DNA of 32,599 nt from Pseudomonadota bacterium (GCA_947475315.1 CANJMY010000035.1:1-32599); one strand, 5' to 3'. Counted from the stretch's first letter, positions 7,440 to 15,947 are shown. Translations and numbers: made by a program. The notes: a model not told the origin generated them from the letters alone.

Positions 7440-8867
7440 ATGGACGAACGCTCCTCCGACCGCCAGGATCGTGTGCTGACGCTCGTCGCCGTGGTGGGCT
7501 GCGGCGCGCTGGCCTTGGCGCTGCGTCTCCCGTGGCTGGCGCACGGCTACAGCTCCGACGAGGTCGGCCTGCTCGTCCCCGGCGACTTCGTCCGGCAGTT
7601 CCTCGACCCCGAGACCGGCGTGAACCCGCCGATGTACCGCTGGCTGCTGTTGGTGTTCCCGCGCGCCGCCGCCATGGTGGGTGGCCGCTGGATCTCGCTC
7701 TTGGCCAACGTAGGCGCGGTGATGGGGATCGCGGCCGTCGGTCGTGCGGTCGCCGGTCGCTGGTGGGGCGCCCTGCTCGCGGGCCTGCTCTTGGCGGTCC
7801 ACCCGCCGTCCATCGACGCGTCGACCAGCGCGCGCGCCTACGGCCTGTGGTCGCTCGGCATGGCGGCGCACTTGGGCGCGCTCGTCGCGTGGTCGCGGAC
7901 GCGGTCCCGTTCGGCCGCCGTGGCCGTGGCGCTGACCGCGCTGATCTTGCCGTGGATCCACTACTTCAGCGTGCCGTGGATGCTGGTCGTCGGCCTGGGC
8001 GTGGCGGCGACCGTGCCCGAGCTGCGGGTGTTGCCGCTGCTCTACGCGCCCGCGGCGCTGGGCTTCTTGCCGCTCCTCCAGCGCATCCTGACCCAGACCG
8101 TCCGGCGCGAGCCGCCTGCGTGGCCGGTGGGCCGCGTCCTCGATCTGGTCGTGGGCATGGGGCTGTCGTCCCGCGCGCTCCCGCAGCTGCGCGACGGCGA
8201 GCCCACGCTCCCGTCCAACCCGAGCATGCCCGCGCTGGTGGTCGTGGTGGCAGGCCTGCTCTGTCTCGCAACCTGGCGCCGACTGCCACCTGCGTCCCGC
8301 GTGCTGACCTGGGCGATGCTCGCCGTGCCCGTGGCGGTGGCCGTGCTCGCCACGCGCCAAGCGGTCCGCCCCCCCACGGCGATGATGATGGCGACGCTGT
8401 CGGCGGCCTGGCTGGCGGCAGTGGTGGCGATCCCGTCCAAGCCTTGGCTGCGCGGGCTCCTCGCGCTCACGCTGGCGGCCCCGCTCGCCTGGGCGACCCT
8501 CGACCGGCTGGGCCAGTCCCAGGGTGAGGTTCACGAGCGCGACGCCGTGCGTGAGGTCGCGATGCGCCTGTCGGACGGTCGCTTCCCTTCGGGCGCGCTG
8601 AGCATCACCCCCGCGTCCGACGCCCTGCCGATGTTCTACTACCTGACCGGGCGCTACATCTCGGAGGCGGCCCATGGCGGGCCATGCGGATCGGACCCGA
8701 GCTGCTTCGCGGTGGGGGAGCGCGCCGTCCGCGTCCGGGACGTGATCGCGCCGGGCGAGACGCCCTGGCTGGTCGTGTTCGGCCCCAAGCCGAAGGGACC
8801 CGCCGCTTGCGCAGAGGTGGAGCGCCTGCCCGGCGCCCTGATCTTGCAGTGCGGGACGCATCCCTGA
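7440..8867 (+). CDS. Polytopic membrane protein resembling GT-C (PMT/ArnT-type) glycosyltransferases
   Basis: A 475-residue inner-membrane protein with about ten hydrophobic segments. The layout after the first membrane helix resembles GT-C enzymes: an acidic pair in the first periplasmic loop (SSDEVGLL, D40-E41), then NPPMYRWLL at 62-70, and later HPPSIDASTSARAYGL. Those enzymes use polyprenyl-phosphate sugars on the periplasmic side; the acidic loop residues bind metal or act as base. The C-terminal 100 residues are soluble, with cysteines (GGPCGSDPSCF and EVERLPGALILQC). It is transcribed divergently from kbl, and the lipoprotein gene follows 63 bases later. Family assignment is by pattern only; substrate unknown. 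The ATG at 7440 lacks a clear Shine-Dalgarno. Confidence 0.6.
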   Translation: MDERSSDRQDRVLTLVAVVGCGALALALRLPWLAHGYSSDEVGLLVPGDFVRQFLDPETGVNPPMYRWLLLVFPRAAAMVGGRWISLLANVGAVMGIAAVGRAVAGRWWGALLAGLLLAVHPPSIDASTSARAYGLWSLGMAAHLGALVAWSRTRSRSAAVAVALTALILPWIHYFSVPWMLVVGLGVAATVPELRVLPLLYAPAALGFLPLLQRILTQTVRREPPAWPVGRVLDLVVGMGLSSRALPQLRDGEPTLPSNPSMPALVVVVAGLLCLATWRRLPPASRVLTWAMLAVPVAVAVLATRQAVRPPTAMMMATLSAAWLAAVVAIPSKPWLRGLLALTLAAPLAWATLDRLGQSQGEVHERDAVREVAMRLSDGRFPSGALSITPASDALPMFYYLTGRYISEAAHGGPCGSDPSCFAVGERAVRVRDVIAPGETPWLVVFGPKPKGPAACAEVERLPGALILQCGTHP

Positions 8868-8898
8868 CGATCGATCCACGCGGATCCACGCTCGACTG

Positions 8899-8907
8899 TG
8901 CTACGAC
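8899..8907 (+). promoter_or_regulatory. Candidate extended -10 element upstream of the lipoprotein gene
   Basis: TGCTACGAC, 23 bases before the lipoprotein ATG, nearly identical to the element before kbl. No convincing -35 hexamer is visible, so this is tentative. Confidence 0.3.
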
Positions 8908-8930
8908 GAGCCGTTCCGACGAGGTCCTCC

Positions 8931-10658
8931 ATGCGCACCGTGACCCTCCCGCTCCTGCTGGCCCTCGCTGGCTGCTCCGAAGTCGGCATCCTGACCGAGG
9001 TGCCGATCCCGCCGCTGACGCTGTCGCTCGAGCAGCCGATCTACGGTGAGTTCACCGGCAACGGCCCCATGACGGTGATCGGCCACGTGTCGCCCCCGGA
9101 GTCGGTGGTCACGGTCGAGGGCCAGGTGGTCGCGGTCGGGTCGGACGGCACCTTCACGGTCGACGTGCCCTACGAGAAGCCCTACCGCATCCTCGACGTC
9201 ACGGCGGATGCGTACGAGCAGCACGAGGAGATCCGCATCCCGGCCTTCGCGGGCACGGATCCGCTGCTCTCCTGGCCCGGCGCCATCACCGCGCGCCTGA
9301 CGCCGTCGGGTCTGGACGGCCTGGCCAACATCCTCGGCGGCGTGGTCGACGGCCTGATCAGCGACCAGGCGATCATGAACGCCATCCCGCCGATCGGCGG
9401 CGGCGCCTTCACCATCGAGGTGACCGGCGTGTCGCGTCAGCCGATCGCGGTCGACCTGATCCCGGCGGACGACGGCATCCACGCGCACTTCCAGATCACG
9501 GACGTGCGCCTCGACATCATGACGACCGCCGACCTGTTCGGCCTGGTGATTGAAGTCCCGGGCGCGCTGACCTTCCCCAAGATCGGCCTCGACGCGCTGG
9601 TCGACGCGCACCTCGACGACACCACCGGCGGCATCGTCGTCGGCCTGCTCGACCCCAAGACCGCGTTCGACATCCCCGTGATCGAGCTGTTCGGCCTGGG
9701 CCTGGACTGGCTCTCGCAGCTCATCCAGAACTTCTTCGACGTCAGCACGCTGCTCGATCAGCTCCTGTCGGGCGTGATTGGCAACCTCGATTCGATCCCG
9801 CTCGGCGGCCCCATCCAGTTCGACACCAACCTCCTCGGCACGCGCATCGCGGTGGCCCTGCAGGACCTGTCGACCGATCACCTGGGCGTCGGCCTGTCGC
9901 TCGGCGTCGGCCTGAACGGCCCCGTCCCGGCCAACGCCGGTGACGTGCCGATCCCCGACGGCGTGATGGCGTCCAACCCGGACCTCGAGGTCCTGCTGCA
10001 CGACGGCGTCCTCCAGCTCCTGCTCGACTCCAGCCTGCTCGACCTGCTCAACCAGAACCTGGTCCTGCCGGGCTTCCTCGGCTTCGTGCTCGACCCGCTC
10101 ATTGGCGGCCTGCCCGGCGGCGAGCAGCTCCCCGACCACTCCGGCTGGTGCATCGCGCTCACCCCCGGCACCGCGCGCGCCGCCCGCTTCGGCGTGGGCG
10201 ACGCGCCGCTCGGCGGCATCTACCTGCCCGACGCGAACGTCACGTTTGGCTACCAGCAGCCGGGCAGCCAGGACTGCACCGACTGGCTCGTCGCCTCGCT
10301 CGCGATCGAGATGTACCTGAACCTGACCGAGGGCACGAAGATCGGCATCGGCCTGGAAGTGCCGGAGGGCAAGGTGCTCAGCTACGGCGCCACCATCACC
10401 GACGACGCCGAGGTCATCGCGCAGCTCGGCGGCGTCATCTCGTCGCTGCTCGACCTGTTGGGCGGCGCGCTCAACATCGACCTCGGCCAGCTGCTCGGCG
10501 GTCTGGGCGGCGCCACCGGTCTGCCCACCGACGCGCTCAACATCTCCATCGGCGAGCGCATCCCGGCGACGGCCGCGGACGGCACCCCCATCGACGGCGG
10601 CATCTTCTTGGGCATGAACCTGTTCGGCCCGACCGAGACGCCCGTGGCCAACCCCTAG
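8931..10658 (+). CDS. Large lipoprotein: Ig-like domain plus possible BPI/TULIP-like lipid-binding region
   Basis: A 575-residue exported lipoprotein. The first 15 residues end in LLALAGC, a clear lipobox with the lipidated Cys at 15. Residues about 35-105 look like a bacterial Ig-like strand domain (VIGHVSPPESVVTVEGQ, then SDGTFTVDVPY). Residues 118 to about 330 begin ITARLTPSGLDGLANIL and continue with alternating strands and long amphipathic helices (GLDWLSQLIQNFFDVSTLL). This order recalls the N-terminal barrel of BPI-type TULIP proteins. Residues 340-575 repeat a similar helix-strand style and contain two cysteines (HSGWCIAL, SQDCTDW). If correct, it would bind or carry lipids in the periplasm or at the outer membrane. 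The ATG at 8931 is chosen because it gives the signal peptide directly. The cupin gene overlaps its stop by one base. The fold is inference. Confidence 0.6.
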   Translation: MRTVTLPLLLALAGCSEVGILTEVPIPPLTLSLEQPIYGEFTGNGPMTVIGHVSPPESVVTVEGQVVAVGSDGTFTVDVPYEKPYRILDVTADAYEQHEEIRIPAFAGTDPLLSWPGAITARLTPSGLDGLANILGGVVDGLISDQAIMNAIPPIGGGAFTIEVTGVSRQPIAVDLIPADDGIHAHFQITDVRLDIMTTADLFGLVIEVPGALTFPKIGLDALVDAHLDDTTGGIVVGLLDPKTAFDIPVIELFGLGLDWLSQLIQNFFDVSTLLDQLLSGVIGNLDSIPLGGPIQFDTNLLGTRIAVALQDLSTDHLGVGLSLGVGLNGPVPANAGDVPIPDGVMASNPDLEVLLHDGVLQLLLDSSLLDLLNQNLVLPGFLGFVLDPLIGGLPGGEQLPDHSGWCIALTPGTARAARFGVGDAPLGGIYLPDANVTFGYQQPGSQDCTDWLVASLAIEMYLNLTEGTKIGIGLEVPEGKVLSYGATITDDAEVIAQLGGVISSLLDLLGGALNIDLGQLLGGLGGATGLPTDALNISIGERIPATAADGTPIDGGIFLGMNLFGPTETPVANP

Positions 10659-11161
10659 TGCGCGTCGTCCAGACCGAGGAGCTGCCCTGGGAGCCCGCGT
10701 CGGCGCCCGAGGGCTGGGGTGCCGATCGCAAGCGCCTGGCCGCGGCGTCCGGCGGCCGCGAGCTGGGCGCGAGCTTGTACCGCCTGCCCGCGGGTCGCAC
10801 GTCCTTCCCGCTGCACTTCCACCACGGCAACGAGGAGGCGATCTTCGTGATGTCGGGGGTGGGTACGCTGCGGCTGGGTGACGCCGAGCAGGAGGTCCGC
10901 GCGGGCGCCTGGATCTCCCTGCCGCGCGGGCCAGGGCACGCGCACCAGCTCACCGCCGACAAGGGCGAGGAGCTGGTCTACCTGTGCGTGTCGACCATGC
11001 ACTCACCCGACATCACCGAGTACCCGGACAGCGGGAAGCTCGGCTTGTTCGCGGGGAGCGCCCCCGGCGGCTCTGTCGCCGATCGCACGCGGGTCGGGTT
11101 CTACCGGATCGACGACGCGACCTCGTACTGGCAGGGCGAAGAGGTCTTGCCCCGCAAGTGA
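10658..11161 (+). CDS. Single-domain cupin protein
   Basis: A 167-residue cupin. Cupin motif 1 is intact: H53-F-H55, then E60 and G67 within LHFHHGNEEAIFVMSGVG. Motif 2 matches exactly: G83, P89, G91 and H94 in GAWISLPRGPGHAHQL. The residues H53, H55, E60 and H94 are the expected metal ligands. Such proteins range from sugar isomerases to small-molecule-binding proteins; no substrate can be named. The GTG start is embedded in the lipoprotein stop (TAGTG, one-base overlap), so translation is probably coupled even though this protein has no signal peptide. It converges on tdh with three bases between the stops. Confidence 0.8.
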   Translation: MRVVQTEELPWEPASAPEGWGADRKRLAAASGGRELGASLYRLPAGRTSFPLHFHHGNEEAIFVMSGVGTLRLGDAEQEVRAGAWISLPRGPGHAHQLTADKGEELVYLCVSTMHSPDITEYPDSGKLGLFAGSAPGGSVADRTRVGFYRIDDATSYWQGEEVLPRK

Positions 11162-11164
11162 GCG

Positions 11165-12331
11165 TCAGCCCGCGAACCGGATGAGCGTCTTGGGGTTGCC
11201 CTTGATCGTCTCTTCGAACGCGTTGCGCTCCCACGACTCGATCGGCACCATCGTGCCCTCGCCGCGGCGCAGGATGGTGTTCCAGATCGCGTCCTGGATC
11301 CCGTTGTCGCGCGACTCCAGCAGCGCCCGCGTCTGGTGCCACGTCTGGAAGATGCGCCGACCGACCACGCCATGGATCGTCAGGCCGTTCATGATCACGC
11401 GATGCGCGTCCTCGATGACCGCGTCGCCGTTCTTCACGCCGAACAGCACCACGTGACCGCCGCGGCGGGTGACCCGGACCGCGTTGTTCAGCGAGCTGTG
11501 CACGCCGGCCATCTCCATGGCGACGTCCACGCCGTCGCCGTCGGTCAGGTCGAGGATGGCCTCGCGCAGCGCGGGGTCGGACTTCCACGGTGCGTCGGCG
11601 GGCGGCATCGCGGGGGTGAGCACCACGTCGCAGCCGAGCTGCCGCGCGATCTCGGCGTGGTGCGGGTCCAGCTCGACGCCGATCACCTTGCGTGCGCCCA
11701 TGCCGCGCGCGATCAGCACCGCGAACAGGCCGATCGTGCCGCAGCCGAGCACGGCGACGTTCTTGCCGCGCAGGTCGGTCACCTGACAGGCGTGGACGCC
11801 GTTGCCGAACGGCTCCTGGATGGCCGCGACCTCGGGGCGGATGCGGTCGATGTCGGTGCGCCACAGCGACTTGGCGGGCAGCTTCACGTACTCGGCGAAG
11901 CAGCCGTCCGTGGAGATGCCAATGATGCGCTCCTTGGCGCACACGTGGAGCTCACCCAGGCGGCACTGGGTGCAGGTTCCGCACACGATGTGCGACTCGG
12001 TCGTGACGATGTCGCCCGGCTTGTAGCCGTACTTGTCCTGCACGCGGGAGCCGACCTCGACGATCTCGCCCAACAGCTCGTGGCCGAAGATGCGCTTGTC
12101 CTGGCCGTCGTGGGTGAGCGACGAGTCGACCATGTCGCCGAACGACTTGCGCCACCAGATGCCTCGGTCTGACCCGCAGAAGCCCGCGTAGCGAACCTTG
12201 ATGATCACCTGGGACTGGTCGCGCTTGTCCGGACCCGACTCGTCGAGCACGGGCATCGGCACCTGCTCCTTCACCATGCCGGTGGAGGTCTCCCAGCGTT
12301 CACGAGTGCGATCGAAGGTCAGTGCCCACAT
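11165..12331 (-). CDS. tdh: Zinc-dependent threonine 3-dehydrogenase-like protein
   Basis: A 388-residue medium-chain dehydrogenase/reductase. Catalytic zinc ligands: C52 in GFCGSD and H84-E85 in FGHELLGE. Structural zinc: C117, C120, C123 and C131. The nucleotide fold shows VLGCGTIGLFAV. Features shared with threonine dehydrogenase include SHIVCGTC, GCFAEYVKLPA, AIQEPFGNGVHA and the late GRRIFQTWHQTRALL segment, matching the GREMFETW region of E. coli Tdh. It would oxidise L-threonine to 2-amino-3-oxobutyrate with NAD+, feeding kbl. It is about 45 residues longer than E. coli Tdh, mainly at the N-terminus and near residues 60-80, so another polyol or amino-alcohol substrate remains possible. 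The ATG at 12331 has GGAG six bases upstream. Confidence 0.75.
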   Translation of the reverse strand: MWALTFDRTRERWETSTGMVKEQVPMPVLDESGPDKRDQSQVIIKVRYAGFCGSDRGIWWRKSFGDMVDSSLTHDGQDKRIFGHELLGEIVEVGSRVQDKYGYKPGDIVTTESHIVCGTCTQCRLGELHVCAKERIIGISTDGCFAEYVKLPAKSLWRTDIDRIRPEVAAIQEPFGNGVHACQVTDLRGKNVAVLGCGTIGLFAVLIARGMGARKVIGVELDPHHAEIARQLGCDVVLTPAMPPADAPWKSDPALREAILDLTDGDGVDVAMEMAGVHSSLNNAVRVTRRGGHVVLFGVKNGDAVIEDAHRVIMNGLTIHGVVGRRIFQTWHQTRALLESRDNGIQDAIWNTILRRGEGTMVPIESWERNAFEETIKGNPKTLIRFAG

Positions 12332-12470
12332 CGGGTGCTCCGGGAAGGGCTGGCGGTAACGTGGAAACGTCGCCTGTGCCGCGCTCGAACGTCCCTGTTC
12401 GTCTCGGTGTCCTTTCCGCGGGGAATGCGGTGCGCAGGCTTGCACCATCCATTTCTACTTGGAGTCCGCC

Positions 12471-12908
12471 ATGTCCACGCTGACCTTCTCCTGCCCGTCC
12501 TGTGGCGGCCTGAACCGTGTCCCTGCGGCGCGCGTGGGCCAGACGCCCCGGTGTGGCCGTTGTCAGACCACGCTCGACGTGGCCGGGCACCCGGTCGTGG
12601 TCGACGATGACGCGTTGGCGCGGCTGATCCGCTCGTCGCCGGTGCCGGTGCTGGTGGACTTCTGGGCGCCGTGGTGCGGTCCGTGCCGCACGGTCGCGCC
12701 CCACCTGGAAGCGCTCGGCAAGAAGCACTCCGGCAAGCTGATCATCGCCAAGATCAACGTCGACGAGCACAAGCAGACCGCGGGCACGCTGGGCGTGCAG
12801 AGCATCCCGACGCTCGCGGTGTGGTCGGGCGGCCAGCTCAAGATCAAGGAGGCCGGCGCCCGAACCGGACCGGCGCTGGAGGCGTTCGTCGCGCCCTACC
12901 TGCGCTGA
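12471..12908 (+). CDS. trxC: Thioredoxin 2 (zinc-containing thioredoxin)
   Basis: A 145-residue cytosolic disulfide reductase. The N-terminal zinc ribbon has C8-x2-C11 and C28-x2-C31, diagnostic for TrxC rather than TrxA. The thioredoxin domain carries FWAPWCGPC (active C69 and C72) and the cis-Pro in SIPTLAVW. Length agrees with E. coli TrxC (139). The ATG at 12471 is preceded by TTGGAG with six bases of spacing. It is divergent from tdh across 139 bases. TrxC family members respond to oxidative stress, but I see no OxyR-like site that I would defend. Confidence 0.95.
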   Translation: MSTLTFSCPSCGGLNRVPAARVGQTPRCGRCQTTLDVAGHPVVVDDDALARLIRSSPVPVLVDFWAPWCGPCRTVAPHLEALGKKHSGKLIIAKINVDEHKQTAGTLGVQSIPTLAVWSGGQLKIKEAGARTGPALEAFVAPYLR

Positions 12909-12973
12909 CGGAGCCGCCCGCGTGCGCGCGCCCTGGGTTGCGCGGGATAGGCGCCAACCTGTGAGGCGCGACC

Positions 12974-13615
12974 GTGTGGTTCCTGTGGGTGTCGATCGCG
13001 ATGGCGGGCCAGCCCGTGTTCCTCGGCTTCTCGCCGTCGGGCCGGTTCGCGGCCGTCGCTGAGGTCGACGCGAATGGGTCCACCACGCACGCCGAGCTGC
13101 GCTCGATCGACGTAGACGCGGGCGCCTGGAGCCACTGGCCGGCGTCGGGCGACGGCGCAGACACGGCGCGCGCGGTGAGCGCGGCTGAGCGCGCGGCCGG
13201 CAAGCCCTACGTGGCACAGCACATCGACCCCAACACGCCGGGGCAGTCGCTGACCTTCTGGCTCGAAGGCGATCACAGCGCCGCGGTCTGGCCGCGCACC
13301 ATGGACGCGCGCGTCCGCACGACCGCGGGCACCGGCGTGCTCTCTCTGACGGAGACGCCGACCGGTACGGACTGCAGCGGCTCGTTCGCGGTGACGCCGA
13401 CGTGGGTGTGGCGCGGGCCAGACGGACGCGCCGTCGACCTGCTGAGGCTGCGCGGGCCGCGTCGCTGGCCCACCTGCACCACGTCGTTCGCGCTCGCTGA
13501 GGTGCGAGAAGGGCCGGCGGGTGCGCTCGTGTTCCTCATCCGCGCGACCGAGCTCGTGGACGGAGACGTGCGGATGCACACCGTGCTGGCGGCGACCCGC
13601 CTCGGCACACGCTGA
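12974..13615 (+). CDS. Secreted protein resembling DUF2259
   Basis: A 213-residue protein with a short signal peptide (MWFLWVSIAMA, cleavage before GQP). It then reads VFLGFSPSGRFAAVAEV and AELRSIDVDAGAW, the opening pattern of DUF2259 predicted secreted proteins, where a WD-like strand precedes a description of residue-poor beta strands. Two cysteines (GTDCSGSF, WPTCTTSF) may form a periplasmic disulfide. The GTG start at 12974 has GAGG seven bases upstream. The yigZ-like gene starts one base after its stop, so they share a transcript; trxC lies 65 bases upstream on the same strand. Function unknown. Confidence 0.65.
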   Translation: MWFLWVSIAMAGQPVFLGFSPSGRFAAVAEVDANGSTTHAELRSIDVDAGAWSHWPASGDGADTARAVSAAERAAGKPYVAQHIDPNTPGQSLTFWLEGDHSAAVWPRTMDARVRTTAGTGVLSLTETPTGTDCSGSFAVTPTWVWRGPDGRAVDLLRLRGPRRWPTCTTSFALAEVREGPAGALVFLIRATELVDGDVRMHTVLAATRLGTR

Positions 13616-13616
13616 G

Positions 13617-14225
13617 ATGGCGGTCGTGCGCACCCTGGCGAGCGTGACGCGCGTCGAGATGCCGCGCGTCTCTGGCTCTCGCTTCATCGCCGACGCCTCG
13701 CCTGTGGCCGACGAAACCACCGCGCGCGCCTTCATCGCGCAGGTCGCCGACGAGTTCCCCGACGCCACGCACCACTGCTGGGCCTGGCGGCTCGACGACG
13801 GCCGCACGCGCGCCTACGACGCGGGCGAGCCTGCGGGTACGGCGGGTGAGCCCATCCTGCGTCGGCTGGTGGGCGCAGACCTGCACGGCGTGGTGATCGT
13901 CGTGTCGCGCTGGTTCGGCGGCACCAAGCTGGGCACCGGCGGGCTCGTGCGCGCCTACGGCGAGTCCGCCGCGACCGTGCTGTCCGCCTCCACGATCATC
14001 GAGACGCGCGTGTGTCGGCCGCTCTCGCTCACCTTCGCCTACGACTGGTCGGGGCCGATCCAGGGCGTGCTCACCGCGTACGCGCTCGCGCCCACCTCGT
14101 CTGAGTATGGCGAGGACGTGCGGCTCGTGGTGCAGGTTCCGGTCGAGACCGCCGACGCGTTCATCCACGACCTGCGCGAGCGCACGGCCGGGCGCATCGT
14201 CGTCGACGTGGTGGCGCCCACCTAG
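13617..14225 (+). CDS. yigZ: YigZ/IMPACT (UPF0029) family protein
   Basis: A 202-residue cytosolic protein of the YigZ/IMPACT family. The hallmark segment YDAGEPAGTAGEPIL is at about 67-81, followed by VVIVVSRWFGGTKLGTGGLVRAY, all highly conserved in the family. A C-terminal ferredoxin-like domain (from about residue 135) completes the usual length (about 204). The eukaryotic relative regulates GCN2; the bacterial role is not settled. The start is one base after the preceding stop. The 3' end overlaps the convergent Hsp70-like gene by four bases; both stop codons share the palindrome CTAG. Confidence 0.9.
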   Translation: MAVVRTLASVTRVEMPRVSGSRFIADASPVADETTARAFIAQVADEFPDATHHCWAWRLDDGRTRAYDAGEPAGTAGEPILRRLVGADLHGVVIVVSRWFGGTKLGTGGLVRAYGESAATVLSASTIIETRVCRPLSLTFAYDWSGPIQGVLTAYALAPTSSEYGEDVRLVVQVPVETADAFIHDLRERTAGRIVVDVVAPT

Positions 14226-15892
14226 AGCAGGCGGACCACTGGGGTCGCGTCCATGAGCGTCTCGCCCGTGCGCAGATCCTTCACCGTCGCGATGAGCCAG
14301 CGATCCGCGTCCACGCCAAAGCACACGTCCAGGCGCGCGCTGCGGTCGTCGGGCGCGTGCGGCGGGTCGAGGGTGCCCAAGGTCGGCGCGCCCTCGTTGA
14401 GCGGCACGATCAGTCGCTTCTCGCCGCCTTTCAGCGTGTGCACGCGGCCCTGCGCGTCCCAGCCGAACAGGCGCTCGTCCTCCGCGGCGCCGCCGACCTC
14501 ACAGATCACCAGCTTGAAGACGCGCTCGGGTTCGCCGAGCGAGCACGTCGGCACCAGCTGCTTGTGCCAGTGATCTGGGCGGGTGGGGAAGCGCGCCCCG
14601 CGCTCGACGATCGGCACGTGCACCGCGTCGCCGGTGGCCGGATCGTAGGTCAGGATCGCGTAGTCGTGCACGATGAAGTCGGACTCGGTCAGCGCGCCGG
14701 CGGCGAGCGCGGCGCCGCCCCACGCGACCGCCTCGAAGGGTCGCCACGCGCGCACCTTGTCGCGGCCAAAGCGCGCCTCGAAGAACGGGTACACGCCGGG
14801 CAGCAACGTGCTGCCGCCGACCATCAGCACGTCCTCCAGATCCGACTCGGTCACGCCGTGGGTGCGCGCCTGCGTCATCACCTCGTCGACGCACTCGCCG
14901 AGCATCTTGAACACGTCGTGCTGCTCCAGCACGTCGCGCACGAAGTCCTGGTCGACGACCAGCTCCGGCGGGCGCAGGCGGCCACGCTGCACGTCGTCGA
15001 GCTTGTCCGGCGGGATCAAACGGAACGCCTCTTGTCCGCGCGCGTAGCTCAGCTCCTTCACGCGGCGCGCCTCGTCCACCAGCTGACGCCGCCAGAACGT
15101 GTCGTCGTTCGCGCGCGACGATCCGAGCGCGTCCAGGATCGCGTCGAGGAGCCAGCTGTCGACGTGGTCGCCGCCGACGGTCCGTCCTGTCTTGGCCAGC
15201 ACCTCGGCGCGTCCCTGCTCGGTGTCGCGCGCGCGCAGCTCCACCAGCGCCAGGTTGAAGGTGCCCGCGCCAAAGTCGGCGACGAGCGCGCGCCGCCTCG
15301 CCGACAAGCCCAGGCCGTACCCGACCGCCGCCGCGACAGGCTCATCGGCGAAGCGGACCTTGTCCACGCCCAGCCCGCGCAGGATCGACGCCAGCTCCGC
15401 GCGGTACGATTCGAACGTGTCGACGGGCACGGTGACGAGCAGGTCGCGGATGCGCTCGCCGGTTACGCGCTCCACCTCGGCGATCAGCTCGCGCAGGAAC
15501 ACCCGCGCCACGTCGCGCGCCGACCACGCCTGACTGCCAACCCGCGCGAGGGGCGCGTGGCTGGCGCGGCCCAGCCATCCCTTGAAGGTGGGGACGAACG
15601 CGGCGGTCGGGGCGGCGAGGTTCTTCTCGATCGCCTGCTGGCCGATCCACCCCTGCCGACCCCACAGCACCCGCCGCGAGATCCAGGGCGCCGCGCCGAG
15701 GCGCGTCCAGAAGTCGGAGTCGGCCCGCAGATGGGTCGCGGTGGGGATCATCCGCGGCGCCAGCAGCGCGTCCTCGCCGTCGGGGACCCGGCAGATGGCG
15801 GGGAGCGCGACGAACTCGGGCTTGCCCGTCGCTTCGTCCCACCGGCAGACGCCGGTGTTGCACGTGCCAAGATCCAACGACCAGCGCCCCAC
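14222..15892 (-). CDS. Hsp70-like ATPase lacking the helical lid
   Basis: A 556-residue protein with a complete actin/Hsp70 nucleotide-binding fold: phosphate loop 1 SLDLGTCNTGV (5-15), phosphate loop 2 VADFGAGTFNLAL (204-216), GGDHVDSWLLD (240-250) as in DnaK, and the adenosine motif LMVGGSTLLPG (356-366). The interdomain region after 400 leads into about 140 residues of beta-rich sequence (DYAILTYDPATG, KLVICEVGG) that may correspond to a substrate-binding beta domain. The DnaK alpha-helical lid and EEVD-like tail are absent, and length is well below DnaK (638). The GTG start at 15892 has GGAGG seven bases upstream. No DnaJ or GrpE gene is adjacent. It is divergent from the TPR/PBP operon. 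Substrate is unknown. Confidence 0.8.
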   Translation of the reverse strand: MGRWSLDLGTCNTGVCRWDEATGKPEFVALPAICRVPDGEDALLAPRMIPTATHLRADSDFWTRLGAAPWISRRVLWGRQGWIGQQAIEKNLAAPTAAFVPTFKGWLGRASHAPLARVGSQAWSARDVARVFLRELIAEVERVTGERIRDLLVTVPVDTFESYRAELASILRGLGVDKVRFADEPVAAAVGYGLGLSARRRALVADFGAGTFNLALVELRARDTEQGRAEVLAKTGRTVGGDHVDSWLLDAILDALGSSRANDDTFWRRQLVDEARRVKELSYARGQEAFRLIPPDKLDDVQRGRLRPPELVVDQDFVRDVLEQHDVFKMLGECVDEVMTQARTHGVTESDLEDVLMVGGSTLLPGVYPFFEARFGRDKVRAWRPFEAVAWGGAALAAGALTESDFIVHDYAILTYDPATGDAVHVPIVERGARFPTRPDHWHKQLVPTCSLGEPERVFKLVICEVGGAAEDERLFGWDAQGRVHTLKGGEKRLIVPLNEGAPTLGTLDPPHAPDDRSARLDVCFGVDADRWLIATVKDLRTGETLMDATPVVRLL

Positions 15893-15947
15893 CAGCCCGC
15901 CTCCGCGGGTGGGCGCATATTCCGTTTCACATCGCCTTGACCGTGGT

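Noticed and set aside
7377..8879. In-frame 500-residue N-terminal extension of kbl
   Set aside because: It lies antisense to the membrane protein gene and has no domain; the TTG start with GGGAGG gives the normal Kbl length.
8901..10139. A 412-residue minus-strand frame within the lipoprotein gene
   Set aside because: Charged low-complexity shadow; the plus strand has a lipobox and a coherent protein.
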